Source of the DNA: Acestrorhynchus altus
Lineage: Eukaryota; Chordata; Actinopteri; Characiformes; Acestrorhynchidae
NCBI GenBank assembly: GCA_034509495.1
Contig: CM067525.1
Location: forward strand, 2,713,280-2,777,279
Length of the DNA stretch: 64,000 nucleotides
Direction of reading: 5' to 3'
The notes beneath the pieces were generated by a model. The model was not told the DNA's origin, made no database searches, and was given only the letters and a program-made list of their open reading frames with translations. The translations under genes were made by a program, and so were the position numbers. Positions 1 through 11,900 of this stretch are shown here, piece after piece; the first letter of the stretch is position 1; each line of letters starts with the position of its first letter.

Positions 1-45
1 AGACCAAACCAAACCAAACTAAAGTCTGAAGTTTAAATTGACGTG
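1..45 (-). mobile_element. Edge of a Tc1-like element, terminal segment only
   Basis: The AACCAAACTAAAGTCTGAAG and TTTAAAT pattern is the same outer segment seen next to the Tc1 N-terminal regions at 920, 17170, 18340 and 37640. The body lies outside the window or is lost. Confidence 0.4.
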
Positions 46-719
46 ACTTTAAATGTATTAACCCGCTACTGTGGACATCTGTCGCAATTATTTAGAGGGC
101 AGATCCAAAGCACGAGCTTCAAGGTTCTGGTGATTTTTATTTTAGAACCTCCAGCCACTGACGAACAGCAGGCCGAATAAGGCCGATACATCCTCAGAGC
201 ATGAACGCACAGAACACGGCAGCCTTTAAATATACAAAATTCATCAATTATACATCAGATGAGGCCAATGTGAACGCCATTATGATTCATACTTAAGCCA
301 CAGGAACGAACTAACGAAGACAGTTCTAGAGTTCTGGTTCCTAGAGGTAAAAACGTCTCCCTCCGTCTCCATTAGTGTAGCGGCGAGACGGTATAAACTT
401 AACTTTGAGCTTATTAAAAAGAGAGGAGAAAATTCTCTTATTGCTTTCCTGTGACAAATGACCTGCCACCAACACTGGCTCCATTTTTCAGAAGGTTCTA
501 CGAGATTATGGAGTAAAGATGCAAAAGCAGCAAAGAATCAAATTGCTCTCGGCTGCAATTACGTTTAGCGTTACGATTAATGAAGTCTGAGTCAATTATT
601 TCTTCGGAGAAACATAACCAACAGCCCTCGCTTTCAAAAGGTCTGTAGGAAACCACTTAAGACTTCAAAGTTCCTAAACTCACTGTCCATTTTATCAGCT
701 CCACTGACCATTACAGTCA
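46..719. other. Unassigned, no feature seen
   Basis: Unique-looking, moderately AT-rich sequence. No splice-bounded exon, RNA gene or recognised repeat was found. Confidence 0.4.
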
Positions 720-833
720 CAGACTGTCGTCCATCTGTTTCTCCGCATCCTTTATTCTCCTCCGTTCACCCTGATCTTCAATGATCAGGACCCCACAGGA
801 CCAGGTGGTGATCAGGGTGAAAGGAGGAGCACA
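720..833 (-). repeat. Fold-back family fragment (outer arm)
   Basis: 'caccctgatcttcaatgatc' and 'aggaccccacaggaccaggt' match the reverse complement of the outer arm end at about 10395-10430. It abuts a Tc1 fragment, showing junctions between unrelated repeats. Confidence 0.55.
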
Positions 834-950
834 ATCTGCATATACAACCTTCTTTCTGGAGGCCCCAGAGAGCTCTATGGATCTGTCCATGGTGATCCCA
901 CTCGCTTCAACAATCAAGAGCAAACCAAACTAATGTCTGAAGCTTAAATA
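834..950 (-). mobile_element. Tc1 transposase N-terminal fragment
   Basis: The minus strand reads M-D-R-S-I-E-L-S-G-A-S-R-K-K-V-V, the start of the paired-like DNA-binding domain (RSKELSETFRKKVV in sister copies). Upstream is the conserved 'cttcaacaatcaagagcaaa' leader. It is cut off after about 30 codons. Confidence 0.7.
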
Positions 951-957
951 AAACAGT

Positions 958-1150
958 GGGCACCAGGACTAGACGGGTATGATGCCACTGCTCCACAGCG
1001 CATTGCTGGGGGAACTGTGTTCTCCGTAATGATGGATGGGTTGGCCTGGTGATCATCAAACATCCTGACCTCACTAATGCTCTTGTCGCTGAACGTAATC
1101 AAATCCTCACAGCAATGCTCCAAATTCTAGAAGAAAGCCTTATTTGAAGT
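958..1150. mobile_element. Non-autonomous Tc1-like MITE fragment
   Basis: Shares 'ggtgatcatc-aacatcctgacctcac', 'aatcaaatcctcacagcaat' and 'gctccaaa' with the fuller copy at 54.18-54.50 kb. Both termini are missing or decayed here. Confidence 0.6.
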
Positions 1151-1205
1151 GTGAGATAAATGACCAGGTCAGCGTTGGCCTTGAAGACTTCAAGAGTAAA
1201 CACAC

Positions 1206-2056
1206 CAATCAGCCATAACATTAAAACCACCGTAAATAGACGAGAATGGCTCCAGCAGCACCTGTCAAGGGGTGGGATGTACAGTCAGGGGAAAAGTTAG
1301 GACATCCCATGAACACCTTTGACTAGTGCTGGGCGATATGATCTCAACTGAATATCGCGATTAAATGAACATTTTACCTCGATTATGAATAATTGGGGTT
1401 TTTTTGCGTTGTCTTCATCGCAGCCAAAATATGTCCCAATGAGGGACACTGCATTTTTCTTTGGTACAATGGGCACGATTACTCCAGTTAGAGGTTCTGA
1501 AGCCCTAGATGGAGGCGATATATCTAAACACATACTGACGAACCTGATGAAATTACTTAGAAATCATTTGTAAAAAGAAGAGAAAAGTTAGGACACCCCC
1601 GTTACTACTTAAATTCCTAAAATTAGAATCTGCTGCAAATGATCTGACCACCATTAGAGAGCTTTTTGGACATTAGGCTTTCTCCTGATTGTTGAGATGA
1701 TTGGTATCACTGTGTTAATGGGGTGTCCTAACTTTTCCACACAGCTCTACATATCAAGCAGCAAGTCAGTCCCTCACGAGGTTGTGTTGGAAGCATGAAA
1801 AATAGTCAAGCGTGAACATCTGAACCGCTTTGACAGGGTCCAGACTGTAATGTCTAGATGAACCAATGACAGGGTCAAGGGCACCCAAGGCACAGCAGTG
1901 AAGGCCATTCCATCTGGTCTGATGGAACTGCTGCGAAGGTCCGTGCAAAGGTTCACTTCATGACGTCCGTGCGTCAACGAGTCCGTTTTGGTAACGCAAG
2001 GAGCATCTACACGAAATAAGGCAGGTGGTTTTAATGTTATGGCTCATCAGTGAATG
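1206..2056 (+). mobile_element. Decayed Tc1 element with recognisable inverted termini
   Basis: AGCCATAACATTAAAACCAC at 1210-1230 is repeated in perfect inverted orientation at 2024-2044, about 815 bp apart. Inside are 'cagcacctgtcaaggggtgg' and 'gaccgggt-like' remains of a common fish Tc1 whose transposase would need over 1 kb, so most of the coding sequence is gone. A second element is inserted in it at about 1281-1750. The termini are clear; the interior is badly eroded. Confidence 0.7.
1281..1750. mobile_element. Nested element with 'aaaagttaggac' inverted ends
   Basis: GGGGAAAAGTTAGGACATCC at 1288-1307 faces its inverse GGGTGTCCTAACTTTTCC at about 1720-1738. The phrase occurs a third time near 1583. 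Its middle (1325-1560) resembles another small repeat starting 'gtgctgggcgatatga'. Flanking sequence on both sides belongs to the outer Tc1. Confidence 0.6.
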
Positions 2057-2882
2057 TTTATAGCCTCCGTCTACGAATCTCCTGATAGGGCTTTTAAAGG
2101 GGATCAAAGGAAGACGGTGCTTTTGCAGTTTTATTTTTAGAAGGAGCGAGGTCTTAGCGTATTCAAATGATGCCCTAAACGGCTGGAAAGGAAAACGAGC
2201 AACTTGCAGGCTGTTTTAATAAACAGCACAATATGACTAAACCTCTCCAACACTGAGGAAAAAGGAGAATTAGCTTTGGTTTTGATTACAGATGGAACCA
2301 CTCGGAAAAGGCACAACAGGCAATGCCCCATTTCGAAGATTAATGTTCAAACGTGAAATAGGATTTCTGCCCCCTGTTTTAGAGTGCTGCATTTGCCGGC
2401 ATATTAAGAATAATCTTAACGTTCTAAAAATAAAGACTTGTGCAAATTACAGAACACTGAATCTTCATTTCATGGATGGCGAACGATCACGCTTGCTGCT
2501 ATAACGACGCCACCGTCGGTCTTGCAGCGAGTCTGGACGTAAACAGAGAACGTATAGCATTTTAGAATTTCACTTCTGAAATTTCATGATGAATGGACCG
2601 AGAGAAATCCCTGAAACTGCAATAAACCAGGACAGCTTAGCTGGTTGCAAAGAATTCACAATGGCTTTTCAATAATGGGAAGACTGGGATGTAAGTTGAC
2701 GTTCTAGTTTGACAAGGTCCTGTGGCATAAAATACGACACAGCATTTACAAGGCCGTGGCTGAATTCTTTATCCTCCTCAATGAGGACCTTCGAACTGAT
2801 GCAAGAACATGAACGAGGATTAATCGGCTTTAAACATATAATGCTGCCAATCTCCCTTGAACTGGTTCCATTTGGGTTTACA
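2057..2882. other. Unassigned, no feature seen
   Basis: No exon or repeat recognised. Short open frames on both strands here have no domain character. Confidence 0.4.
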
Positions 2883-3070
2883 GGAACCTTGGTGTTTATT
2901 AGTGAACCAGCCGGCATTTACACCAGTTTTAGTGGAAGCGAGGATACGTCACAGAATACGTCATCAACAGAGGGGCTGCACAGGGTCAGTAAACGGAAGT
3001 GAAAAGATACGTGAAGACTACCTGCGAGCGTTCGTTCTGTTACAGATGTTTATTTTTCTCCAGAAAGCAA
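2883..3070 (+). repeat. Dispersed repeat with paired TACGTCA, copy 1
   Basis: Shares 'agtgaaccag', 'tttacaccag', 'gaggatacgtcacagaatac', 'ggggctgcacagggtcagta' and 'ctccagaaagca' with copies at 5.74 and 13.32 kb. TACGTCA lies at 2945-2951 and 2957-2963. I could not assign it to a known family. Confidence 0.75.
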
Positions 3071-3127
3071 TGGTATGTCATTGCTCCTTGGTTTTGTACA
3101 ACCAGGCACACCCACAGAGGTTGTGAG

Positions 3128-3250
3128 GTTTCAGTGTCAGTCTTTGTTCAGAAGCTCCTACATTCTCCTCAAGCCCCCTCTGACACAATAAAGATCTCAT
3201 AGTGGTTGCTATGATGGAGAGATCTCCAGACCCTGCTGCAGCAAAGATCC
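3128..3250 (-). mobile_element. Internally deleted Tc1 fragment
   Basis: 'cctcaagccccctctgacac', 'aataaagatctcatagtggt' and 'gagatctccagaccctgctg' are the antisense of the central segment of the family at 27.48-27.58 kb. Confidence 0.75.
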
Positions 3251-4489
3251 TTCTGCTCTCCTACTGTATCACTGCCATTCTGGAGACCCAAGGTTTTTGC
3301 ATAAAGGCAACAACAACTGTACTTCTGCATTCTAGCTTTTTCCAGTGACACACATTTCAGTGACAGAGCTGAATTGATTCCCCAGGGCAAAGTACCAAAA
3401 CTGGTCTGAGTGCCAGTGGCCATCTGGCCGGCACTGCAAAAGCACGCTGCTCTTGGAGGGAGTTGAAGGGTTTTAGCTGGTCTAAGATCACTGAGTTGTA
3501 TAGGAACTGCTGACCTTGTCCCTACCTGAAAAAGTTCCAGGTCCTGAGACAATAACCAATCACCTGCCACGACCTCACAGACTTCACATACTCAAAAGAC
3601 TTTCACTGAAAGCAAGCAACCATGACTAAGCTGCTGGAAGCCATGCAATTCCAAGAAACGGGGCGGTGCAACCTGATGTCGAGGTGAGAGAGAACAGAGC
3701 CAAAACGAAGTACGACTGAGCAGTGTGAAGCTACCACTATGATCTGAGGATCACAGGTTCAAATCCCATGTCATGCTCTTTGCCATCAGCAGCTGAATCT
3801 GAGAGTCTGAGAAAGCCAGATTGGCCATGCTCTCTTTCTGACCTTGGAGGTTTGGGCAAGTAGAGAAGTCCACAGCGGTTCGATTTGAAAAACCAAGACT
3901 TTGGTTCCCGTCGCGGACAAACCTTTCAGGTTCCGGCACCTATTTTCGTTGGTGGAAACAAGCTGAACAGTTGAAAATTTGGAATGGAATTCAGGGGGGC
4001 TTGAGGACAAGTTAAGACAGACATGCTGAAACGGGAAGACGGTTATAGGAAACATCTGACTAATCTGAAAAAAGACAAATTGTAAACTTTATAGAAGAAG
4101 GAAAAAACCTGAACCCTGAACGAAAGGTAAAACTACTGTCAGTGTTGGAACATTACTATTGGTTGAGTCATCGTGACATTGTGACACAATGTAAGGAACT
4201 GTCAGATTTGCATTATGAAAAATGAAGCATGAAGAATGAAAAACGTAGATAAAACTGACACCAAGTAAGTGAGCTGGGTCCACGTAGCTAGACAACTAAA
4301 CAAGCTGAGATGTTAAGAAGAACATTCGCTCTTAACGATGGTTTTAGCTCTTCATATATTAAACAAAACTCTGACACGTTTCCTACTTAAAGATGTAAAA
4401 CCTCATATCGCTGAAGTGACAGTAGAGCGAAGTGTATTCAGACTCCCGCAGAAGTAAAGAAGTACAGGAATGGAAGTTGTGAACGAATT
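3251..4489. other. Unassigned, no feature seen
   Basis: No exon, RNA or clear repeat. 'cacagcggttcgatttgaaa' at about 3870 resembles the distal part of the TACGTCA repeat family, so a fragment of that may lie here. Confidence 0.35.
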
Positions 4490-5620
4490 TAAATGACAAA
4501 GCGAAAGTGTCGAGTGGGAAGTCTGCGTCCAAAGAGAAAAAGTCCCTGCAATGAGGATTTCCTCTGGGTGTTGAATGATTCAGCCGAACAGATAAGAATG
4601 AAAGAGACCGACCACAAAAAACGTCTGAACAGTTCCAAAGTTAACGAAAGAGAGAAAGAGCAGAAAGAGACAGAGGACAGAGTGGGTGAGTGGAGGGTCT
4701 GAAAGGAAGAAGAAAGGAGACAGTTATGAGAAAGAGAGAAAGGTGATGTGGTGAAGATGAACAGATCTGGTGACAAGTGAGGGAAAGAAAGACAGACAGA
4801 GACAAAGGCACAGTCAGATTTTAGGGAGACAGATGTTAAGAGACCAATAGATGCACAGAAATATGGACAGACAGACAAAGAGACAGATGATATGAACATA
4901 GATGGGTAGATAGACAGATACAGACAAACAGATTAGACAGATATTAAGACACCAATAGGTAGACAGTCAGATGGACGGATGGACTGACAGATATATACAC
5001 AGACGGATGAACGGACAGACATATTTACATGGATGCATGGATGGTTGGATGGATGGATGGATGGATGGATGGATGGCTGACAGACAGGTGAATTAAACAG
5101 ATAGACAGGTTCATGGATGGACTGACAGACAGACAGAGACAAAAAGGCAGCATATGGACAAAGAAAAAAGATGGCAAGTCAGACATGGATGGTACTGTTT
5201 TGACAGACAAAATGAGGTAGAGCGAAAAACAGAGAGGAAAAGAATGGGGGGATAGTGAGGAGAGAGAGAGAGAGAGATGGGGCAGAAGATTAGACAATAG
5301 AGTGGGTGAGGGGTGGGTGTTCGGCCCCTCTGAGCCCCCTGGACAGATTGTTTTCTCAGTTTGGCCAAGCATATGAGACTGGGGTTATGAAAGGAGAAGA
5401 GAAGGGGAGCGGGGGTGACAAGAACAACAGGGGCAGCCAGGAGAGAGAGGGGGATAAAAAGAATGGAGGGGGGGGGGTGGCTGACGGCTGTGCTTAGTAG
5501 AGTAGCCTCAGCTTCCGTCAGCTTTTCATCACACGATGTGGTATTGTAGAAGAGCCTCAGAGAGACGCAGAGAGAGGACCGGGAACGTCTGAACAGCGGG
5601 AACGCTGAAGATGGAACGAC
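4490..5620 (+). repeat. Purine-rich degenerate simple-sequence block
   Basis: Over 1.1 kb the + strand is dominated by GA, GACA, CAGA and GGAT words. Long minus-strand open frames rich in Ser/Leu/Pro are a by-product of this composition. Clean sub-blocks are (GGAT)n at 5034-5076 and (GA)n near 5260-5276. Confidence 0.8.
5034..5076 (+). repeat. (GGAT)n microsatellite
   Basis: About ten uninterrupted copies of a 4-bp unit within the purine-rich block. Confidence 0.95.
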
Positions 5621-5741
5621 TGAGGCCATAAAACACTGAAACTTTACTATAAATACTAGTAAACCATGAGTTACTGGTATCTTTTAGCACTTTCCCACCA
5701 AAAGAACTCTGGTTCTTGAACTGCTTTGGATCAGGCTTATG

Positions 5742-6015
5742 AGAACCTTGGTGCATTTCAGTGAACCAACCCGTTGTTTACACCAGTTTAAGTGGATCCG
5801 AGGATACGTCACAGAATACGTCAACAGAGGGGTTGCACAGGGTCAGTAAACGGAACTGAGAACATTGTAGCACGTATAGACGACCTGCGAGCGTTTGTGT
5901 CAGGCATTTATTTTACTCCAGAAAGCAAACAGATCAAACATGGATCAACTTTTGACGAGAAGAAGACGTAGAAGACGACATGGTATGTCACAGCCCACAG
6001 CGGTTCGAGTTGAAA
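5742..6015 (+). repeat. Dispersed repeat with paired TACGTCA, copy 2
   Basis: Same family as 2883-3070 and 13316-13625, extended 3' through 'acagatcaaacatggatcaa' and 'aagacgtagaagacgac'. TACGTCA at 5805-5811 and 5817-5823, again 12 bp apart. Confidence 0.75.
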
Positions 6016-7539
6016 AAACAACTTCGGCTCTTGTTATCCAGTTATTTGAGAAAACTGACATGTTTAAACATAAGGACATCCGATACGAAGACAACTGAAG
6101 AAATGAAAGCTTGCCAAAGTTCTATCTTCTACCTTCCTTCCGGGTAAAACACCTTCCTTCCTTCTTAACCAATCACGTGTTACATTCGTACTGAACACCC
6201 TTGGTGTTGACCTCAATCATTTTGACGACCACGGCGATTTCAGCCAGTCGAGCTGTACTGTACTCTCCTCTGCTCTCTGTCTGACTGAAGATCAACTGTG
6301 TGAGCAGACAGTGACATCTATCATGTAGGAAACAAGTACAGCGAGTCCCTCCATGCACACAGACTAGACCAACCCCCGTTACCCTCCGCCCCTTTCCCGT
6401 TCGGCAAACCAGTGAATCGCGGAAAAGCCCCAGTCTGCCTTAGACCACCATCACTGCAGTATTTCATTTTGCTGCCAATGATGGAAACAATTTTGTTGTA
6501 GAAATTTTCTGATAGAAAAAATGTCCCAAAGACGGCACAATTCCGTCCAGAATGTTTGGAAAAGTAAGAGAGAACACTTTCAAAGCCACATCCCAAATCG
6601 TTTTTATATATTTCCATGTCTGTAAATTCCCAATTATCCAAAGTTCATTGCCCCTTAAAATGGTATAACTGCATTATTATGCATAAATGGTCTTAAAATG
6701 ACAACATTATCATTTATCACAATTATTTCTGGGACAACATATCATCCCCCCCAAAATAATTATCGTGGCAGGCCTACCCAGGGCAATTTTTCACATTAAC
6801 TGCATCTCAGATCTACAGTTAGATCATTTTTAGGAAATTACAAATGTTCAAACTTCTCAGAAATGCGAGACCTTTTTCCCTCTCTCTGGAAGAAGTGCCC
6901 GAAGCTTTGCTCAAGCGCTCGTCCTCTTACTACCATTTTGCAGCATCATTGAATTGATTCACTGCTGAACACGGAGAGATGGAAGCTGTGAGCGCCTCCA
7001 ATCTGTGTCCCCATTGAGGCGTGCACTGTAGGACTTCGCTCAAAATAGTCGTTTTCCACCGCTCACAGCAAAGTAGCAGAACTTCTCCCTGACCTGAGAC
7101 ATGATGGGTGCCTGCATCTCAGATACACTTAATTGGATCAGACACAACAGCATGGTGCCGGGTAAAGGAGGCCCTTTCGATTTGATCCAAAGAATTGTTG
7201 CTCCCAGGATTCCTGACCTTAAGCACTTCCGAGTTCCACAGATTACGGAGGCATAAGTTAAAACAAGTTCAAAACTTTAAAAGGACTTTTTGAAGTGAAG
7301 GTCGAAAAATATTTTCCAATAAAGCCGGTTTGCAAATAACAAACTCAAGGTCTCAAGGATTAAGTCTGAATATCATAACATCGATTTATCAAATACTGAT
7401 GAAGATACATGCATGTTCACTTATTTTGGCTCTAGCTGTGTGTATCTGTATAAATGCACCCAGAAGGAATCAACTGATGGAAATGCACGACTGCAGCACC
7501 TTGGTCAACGCCAAGATCAATGGTTTATCATCATGTGTC
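6016..7539. other. Mostly unassigned, one MITE-like end
   Basis: No gene found. The AT-rich 6650-6780 segment ends 'tatcgtggcaggcctac', the terminus of a common small fish repeat. The rest is unrecognised. Confidence 0.35.
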
Positions 7540-7935
7540 AAAGAAGGCCCGAAGTTACATTAATGAGGTTCTGCAACCAGTGGTTCTACCTTTTCTGAAC
7601 ACACACTCCGGTGCTCTATTCCAACAGGACAACGCTCGTCCACAGACTGCTGCAATCTCAAGATCTCGTCTTGAAGACACAGATACTATGTCGTGGTCGG
7701 TCTCATTTCCAGACCTATGTGGGACGCAATTGGACGCTCTATCAACACTCCACCCCTACCACACCATCTGCAGAACTGAGTGAGAACATTCAAGCTGCAT
7801 GGGATGGATCATCACAGGACACCATTAGGAACCTCTACACCTCCATGCAGAGACGTCTGGCATGTTGCGTTAAACCCGACGCCGTACTGAGAGACACCAC
7901 TTCTGTACAAGTAGATCAATAAATATTGATCAGTT
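7540..7935 (+). mobile_element. Tc1/mariner transposase C-terminal fragment, copy A
   Basis: LFQQDNARPQTAA gives the second catalytic Asp region, followed by decayed 'WS-SFPDL' and then the C-terminal ELSENIQAAWDGSSQDTIRN in another frame. 'gatcaataaatattgatcag' marks the end of the shared block. The segment carrying the third catalytic residue (present as SLIEDVWD in copy B at 19.1 kb) is deleted here. Inactive. Confidence 0.85.
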
Positions 7936-10024
7936 CAGTCTAAGAATGAGTCAGAATGAAAAGCACATGCAAATTTTAAGCACAACCTTACATAGTCAGT
8001 CAGGTACAGCAAGGCCTGTCACCTGTCATATGATGGCCACTGCTATTCTGAAGGTACCCATGAAGATTGCCAGGAACAATAAAGCGGTTTTGTACATTGT
8101 ATCCGAATTTCTTGACGAGTGGACCAACAGAAATGAGTAGCTCATCCCTCTCTACTTCACAATCCACTGTGGGAGGATAGTGTCTAGGTTCTACTCATTG
8201 TCATTGTCCCAATGATTCCAGAGCCAGACCCTACGCGACCTTGAACAGGTAAGAGCGGAAAAGAAGTGAAAGGAACGTTGAAGCATCTTTGAAGGCGAGG
8301 GGCTGACCTTCTTAAACTGGTTGTGGTTGAGTGGTTAGCTACTGCTTCTCCTGGCAATAGAAAGAAAAAGATTTACTAGAGCACTATACTCGAGCTGTAA
8401 GAAACAAAGAACTACTTCCAGTCTGCTAATCTCTGGAGAGTCTTCAGTGTCTGCAGAATTCTACTCCTGCTGCTGTAAAGAGCCCCACTATAACTATCAA
8501 TATGTGGATAAAGACCTCATCAGTGGTGAATTTACCTCATAGCATTTCATCTAAAAACCCTTCTGTTGTGCTCAGCTGTGGAGCCTGGTGCATATACAAA
8601 GGCTGATTAACCAAGTGTACTAAATGATGTAAATGATCCACTCCTCCCAGCTGAAACATCTTCTGGACCAGGTCTGGAGATGCTGCCTTCTTCATGTATT
8701 ATCAAACCGAACTGTACAGCTGAGTATTTGCTGAACCCGCTCTGTCAGGGCCAATGACAGCACTGAGTATGATGCGGGATTATGCCCTGTGCACTTGTCT
8801 TAAGCTTCCTAAAAAACACAACAGCCAGGTTCATCCAAAGTGACATCCAGCATTTACATTTGAGTACCTGGACGTTTGAGTTCAGAACACACCAGGCCAG
8901 CACCTACAGTCTCGAAAGAGGGGTTTCTTTAGTGACTTAGTGATGATGGGTTTACGTAGCACCGAAGCAGAACTCCTTTTAAGTATCCCGGATCATGCTG
9001 CTTGCGCTCGGTAGCCGGAGTCCAAGAGAGCAAAATTGGCCATGGGTAGATGACACTCTCTCCCCACAACACAGCCCGTGACTATACAGTACGTCCCCAA
9101 CTTACAAAGCGTCCTTTCCAAGAGGCTGTTCGTAAGGCCATAAGTCGTAAGTTGCTTCAAGTTGTTTCATATATGATGACCTGGCATTTCTTAGGACCAC
9201 CAGCCACATCACCACTGCTTTTGCGCTCAACATCCGACTCAACATCACAACTTTTTCTGGAGAGCGCACATCACACCTTAGAATCAGACCGCAAGAATAC
9301 AATGAGCGAGAGTGTTATTGTTTAAGATGTGGGTACCACGATCCCTCCTGCTGCACATGAGAACAGTGTCTGCAAAAGGTCGTGGGTCATTCTCTGACAC
9401 TTTAACCCTTTATCCCACCACGGATTTGCCGTGTTTGCCTATGATCGGTTCGGTGCCACGTGAAGGGTCAGAACGTTCACCACAATGCCACTAGTTCATC
9501 TCACCTGCTTCCCCCAGCAATTATCGTTTATGTGCAACCACTGCGGAAACCCAGTTTTAACGCAATGCTTGCTTGTTTAAATGCCTTTCTGTTGTTATTC
9601 CCTAAAGTTCGATAGGATTTTTCCAACTGACCCTAAAAGGTTAATCCCAATATTCTGTACAACACTATAATTGTCATTACGTTGCCAAAAACAGATTCTT
9701 TTTCCATTTTGCCTGCCGCAAATCACAGGTTGACTTACACAAGGAAGTCAACAGTCTTTTTCTGAGGCCATAAATTCCCTATTTCATTCACTATGCAATT
9801 CCACAAGGTCTGTACACATGATAGTTATGAATTTCAATCAATACACATATATAGCAGAAGGTTAATATTGATCCAGAACACTGCCTAGTACTCGCATATG
9901 GACCTCCTACTCACTCTCTGCACTTCTAAAGCAGCTGCACACATTGTTTGGCGCAGCCCTGAGCTCAAGCCTTGGAGACACCATGGCTACCAAGAACTCC
10001 CCTGATTAAAGAGTTTCTTTGGGC
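7936..10024. other. Unassigned, no feature seen
   Basis: About 2 kb of unique-looking sequence with no exon, RNA gene or repeat that I recognise. Confidence 0.4.
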
Positions 10025-10440
10025 CCTTCTAAGTGTTTAAACCCCTCAGTGTCACTGCTGGACTGAGAACAGTCCACCAACCAGAAATATCCAGCTGACA
10101 GCGTCCTGTGGGCAGCGTCCTGTGAGCACTGATGAAGGACTAGAGGACGACCAACACAAACTGTGCAGAAACAGATGAGCTTCTGTCTCTGACTTTACAT
10201 CTACAAGGTGGAGACACTCGGAGTGTCTAATACAGTGGACAGTGAGTGGACACAGGGTTTAAGCACTCCAGCAGCGCTGCTGTGTCTGATCCACTCACAA
10301 CAGCGCAAAACACTAACACACCACCACCATGTCAGTGTGACTGCAGTGCTGAGAATGACCCACCACCCACATAATAGCTGCTCTGTGGTGGTCCTGTGGT
10401 GTCCTGAGCATTGAAGATCAGGGTGAAACAGATGGACTAC
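10025..10440 (+). repeat. Fold-back element, loop plus right arm
   Basis: 10040-10262 matches the loop region of the 31.2 kb copy ('cactgctggactgagaacag', 'tccagctgacagcgtcctgt', 'tttacatctacaaggtggag'). 10263-10405 is the reverse complement of the left arm at 31055-31183 ('accaccaccatgtcagtgtg', 'gcagtgctgagaatgaccca'). This copy lacks the left arm. Confidence 0.8.
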
Positions 10441-11382
10441 AGTCTGTAATTACAGAACTGTAGAAATGTAGAAGAGGAGGAAAGGGGTCAACAACACTAC
10501 AGGACCTGCAACCAATAGTGGACAGCCTTAACAAGGGGACGACAAGAAGAACCAAATGGCAGGACATAATTTACGACAACATATAGATGAAGTACTTCAG
10601 AGAGACAAGCAGGTGCAAGGCCATCCCGAGCTTTGAAGGTTGCAGAAATGTAAATGCATAAGCCCCACCCCCTCTGCACCCACTGTAATCTGATAGGACG
10701 TCTCCAGATGCCCAGTTTTAATAGAAAACGATGGTAAATAAGAGACGCAGACATGCCTGGCGTCAATCCCAACAACTTCAGCATTTTCAGGGCAAAGTGC
10801 TCCTTCCAAACACCCCCAACAAGCTGCTCTGCTTGTGCACCACTTCGCCAGCATGCATCCATGCCAATCAAAAGTTCCTCTGCTAAATACAGCGTCCTCA
10901 TGCCCCTTCCCACATCCTCTGGATTCCTCTCTCAGCTCCAGTTACAGCAGGACAGAGCCATAAATTACACACAGGGGGTAACATCGACCGCACTGGAACA
11001 CAGCAGGCTTACGGTGGGGGTATCCTACTGTTGTGTAAATCAGAGCTGCAAGACATTAGATGGGGAGAGACGAGGCGGTGTTACATTTTCTTCTCTTTCT
11101 CCTTCACACAGATAAACTGTACGCTGAATATGCACATACAGAAAGGAGCACACTTCATTCCCACAGCGAATAAGGCATGCATGAGGTCTCTTTAATACAT
11201 CACGCCAAACAGGTCACTATGAATAAGCAAAGACGCCTCCCTCCTCTTTTGGCTCATACCGCAGACTGCACAAGGAGAAAGACTAGGAGCAGGAACTGCT
11301 CAGAAAAAAAACAAAACAGTGTCTTACTTTACATTCTTGCCGTATCAATAAAATTAGTATCAGCTTGGAGGAACCCGTCCTA
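10441..11382. other. Unassigned
   Basis: No gene seen. On the minus strand about 10570-10640 reads A-R-D-G-L-A-P-A-C-L-S-E-V-L, reminiscent of LINE reverse-transcriptase C-terminal debris, but too short and isolated to call. Confidence 0.3.
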
Positions 11383-11900
11383 AGATCCAAAGAGCTCTGA
11401 GGCCTCCAGAAAGAAGGTTGTATACTGTCCAGAAAATATGGCCATGTCAGACCGTTCGAGCAAGCTGTGAAGTCTCCAACAATCCTAAAATGTCCTCGTG
11501 GTAACAGGTAGCTCCCTGTACAGTTGAAGTCAAAGTGCAGCATCTACCCTCAGAAAGAGCCCAAACAAGTTTTTTTCAAGGGAGCAAGACTAAAGTTTCC
11601 AGAGAACATCTAGACAAAGAGCAGGACTTTGGAACAATGTGCTTTGGACAGATGAATCCAAAGCTGAATTGGCTGGTCACAGTAACAGAAGACATGTTTG
11701 GCAAAACACAGCATTTAAGAACCAGAACCTTAAACCAACTGTGAAGCATGGTGGTGGAAGTGTGATGGTTTATTGTATCAGAGGGGGCTTGAGGAGAATG
11801 TAGGAGCATCTGCACAAAGACTGACGCTGAAACATCACATTGCTGAAAGAATTCCGCATGGACGAGTGGGAACGTCTTTCTTCCAGTTGGAAGTAAAACA
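11383..11900 (+). mobile_element. Internally deleted Tc1 element
   Basis: In order: 'atccaaagagctctgaggcc' (N-terminal domain), 'gtcagaccgttcgagcaagc', 'gtcaaagtgcagcatctacc', 'gagaacatctagacaaagag', 'gaagcatggtggtggaagtg' (the KHGGGSVMVW motif), then 'gtatcagagggggcttgagg' and 'gctgaaagaattccgcatgg'. The catalytic QDN and SPDLxxIE blocks are absent. Confidence 0.85.

Noticed and set aside
3169..3570. 133-codon minus frame.
   Set aside because: Its end is Tc1 debris and the rest has no recognisable domain or splice sites.
4489..5629. Ser/Leu-rich open frames on the minus strand.
   Set aside because: Composition artefact of the purine-rich simple-sequence block.
10497..10913. 138-codon minus frame with GLAPACLSEVL, LINE-like.
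   Set aside because: Only about 15 residues resemble a LINE C-terminus; too weak to call an element.
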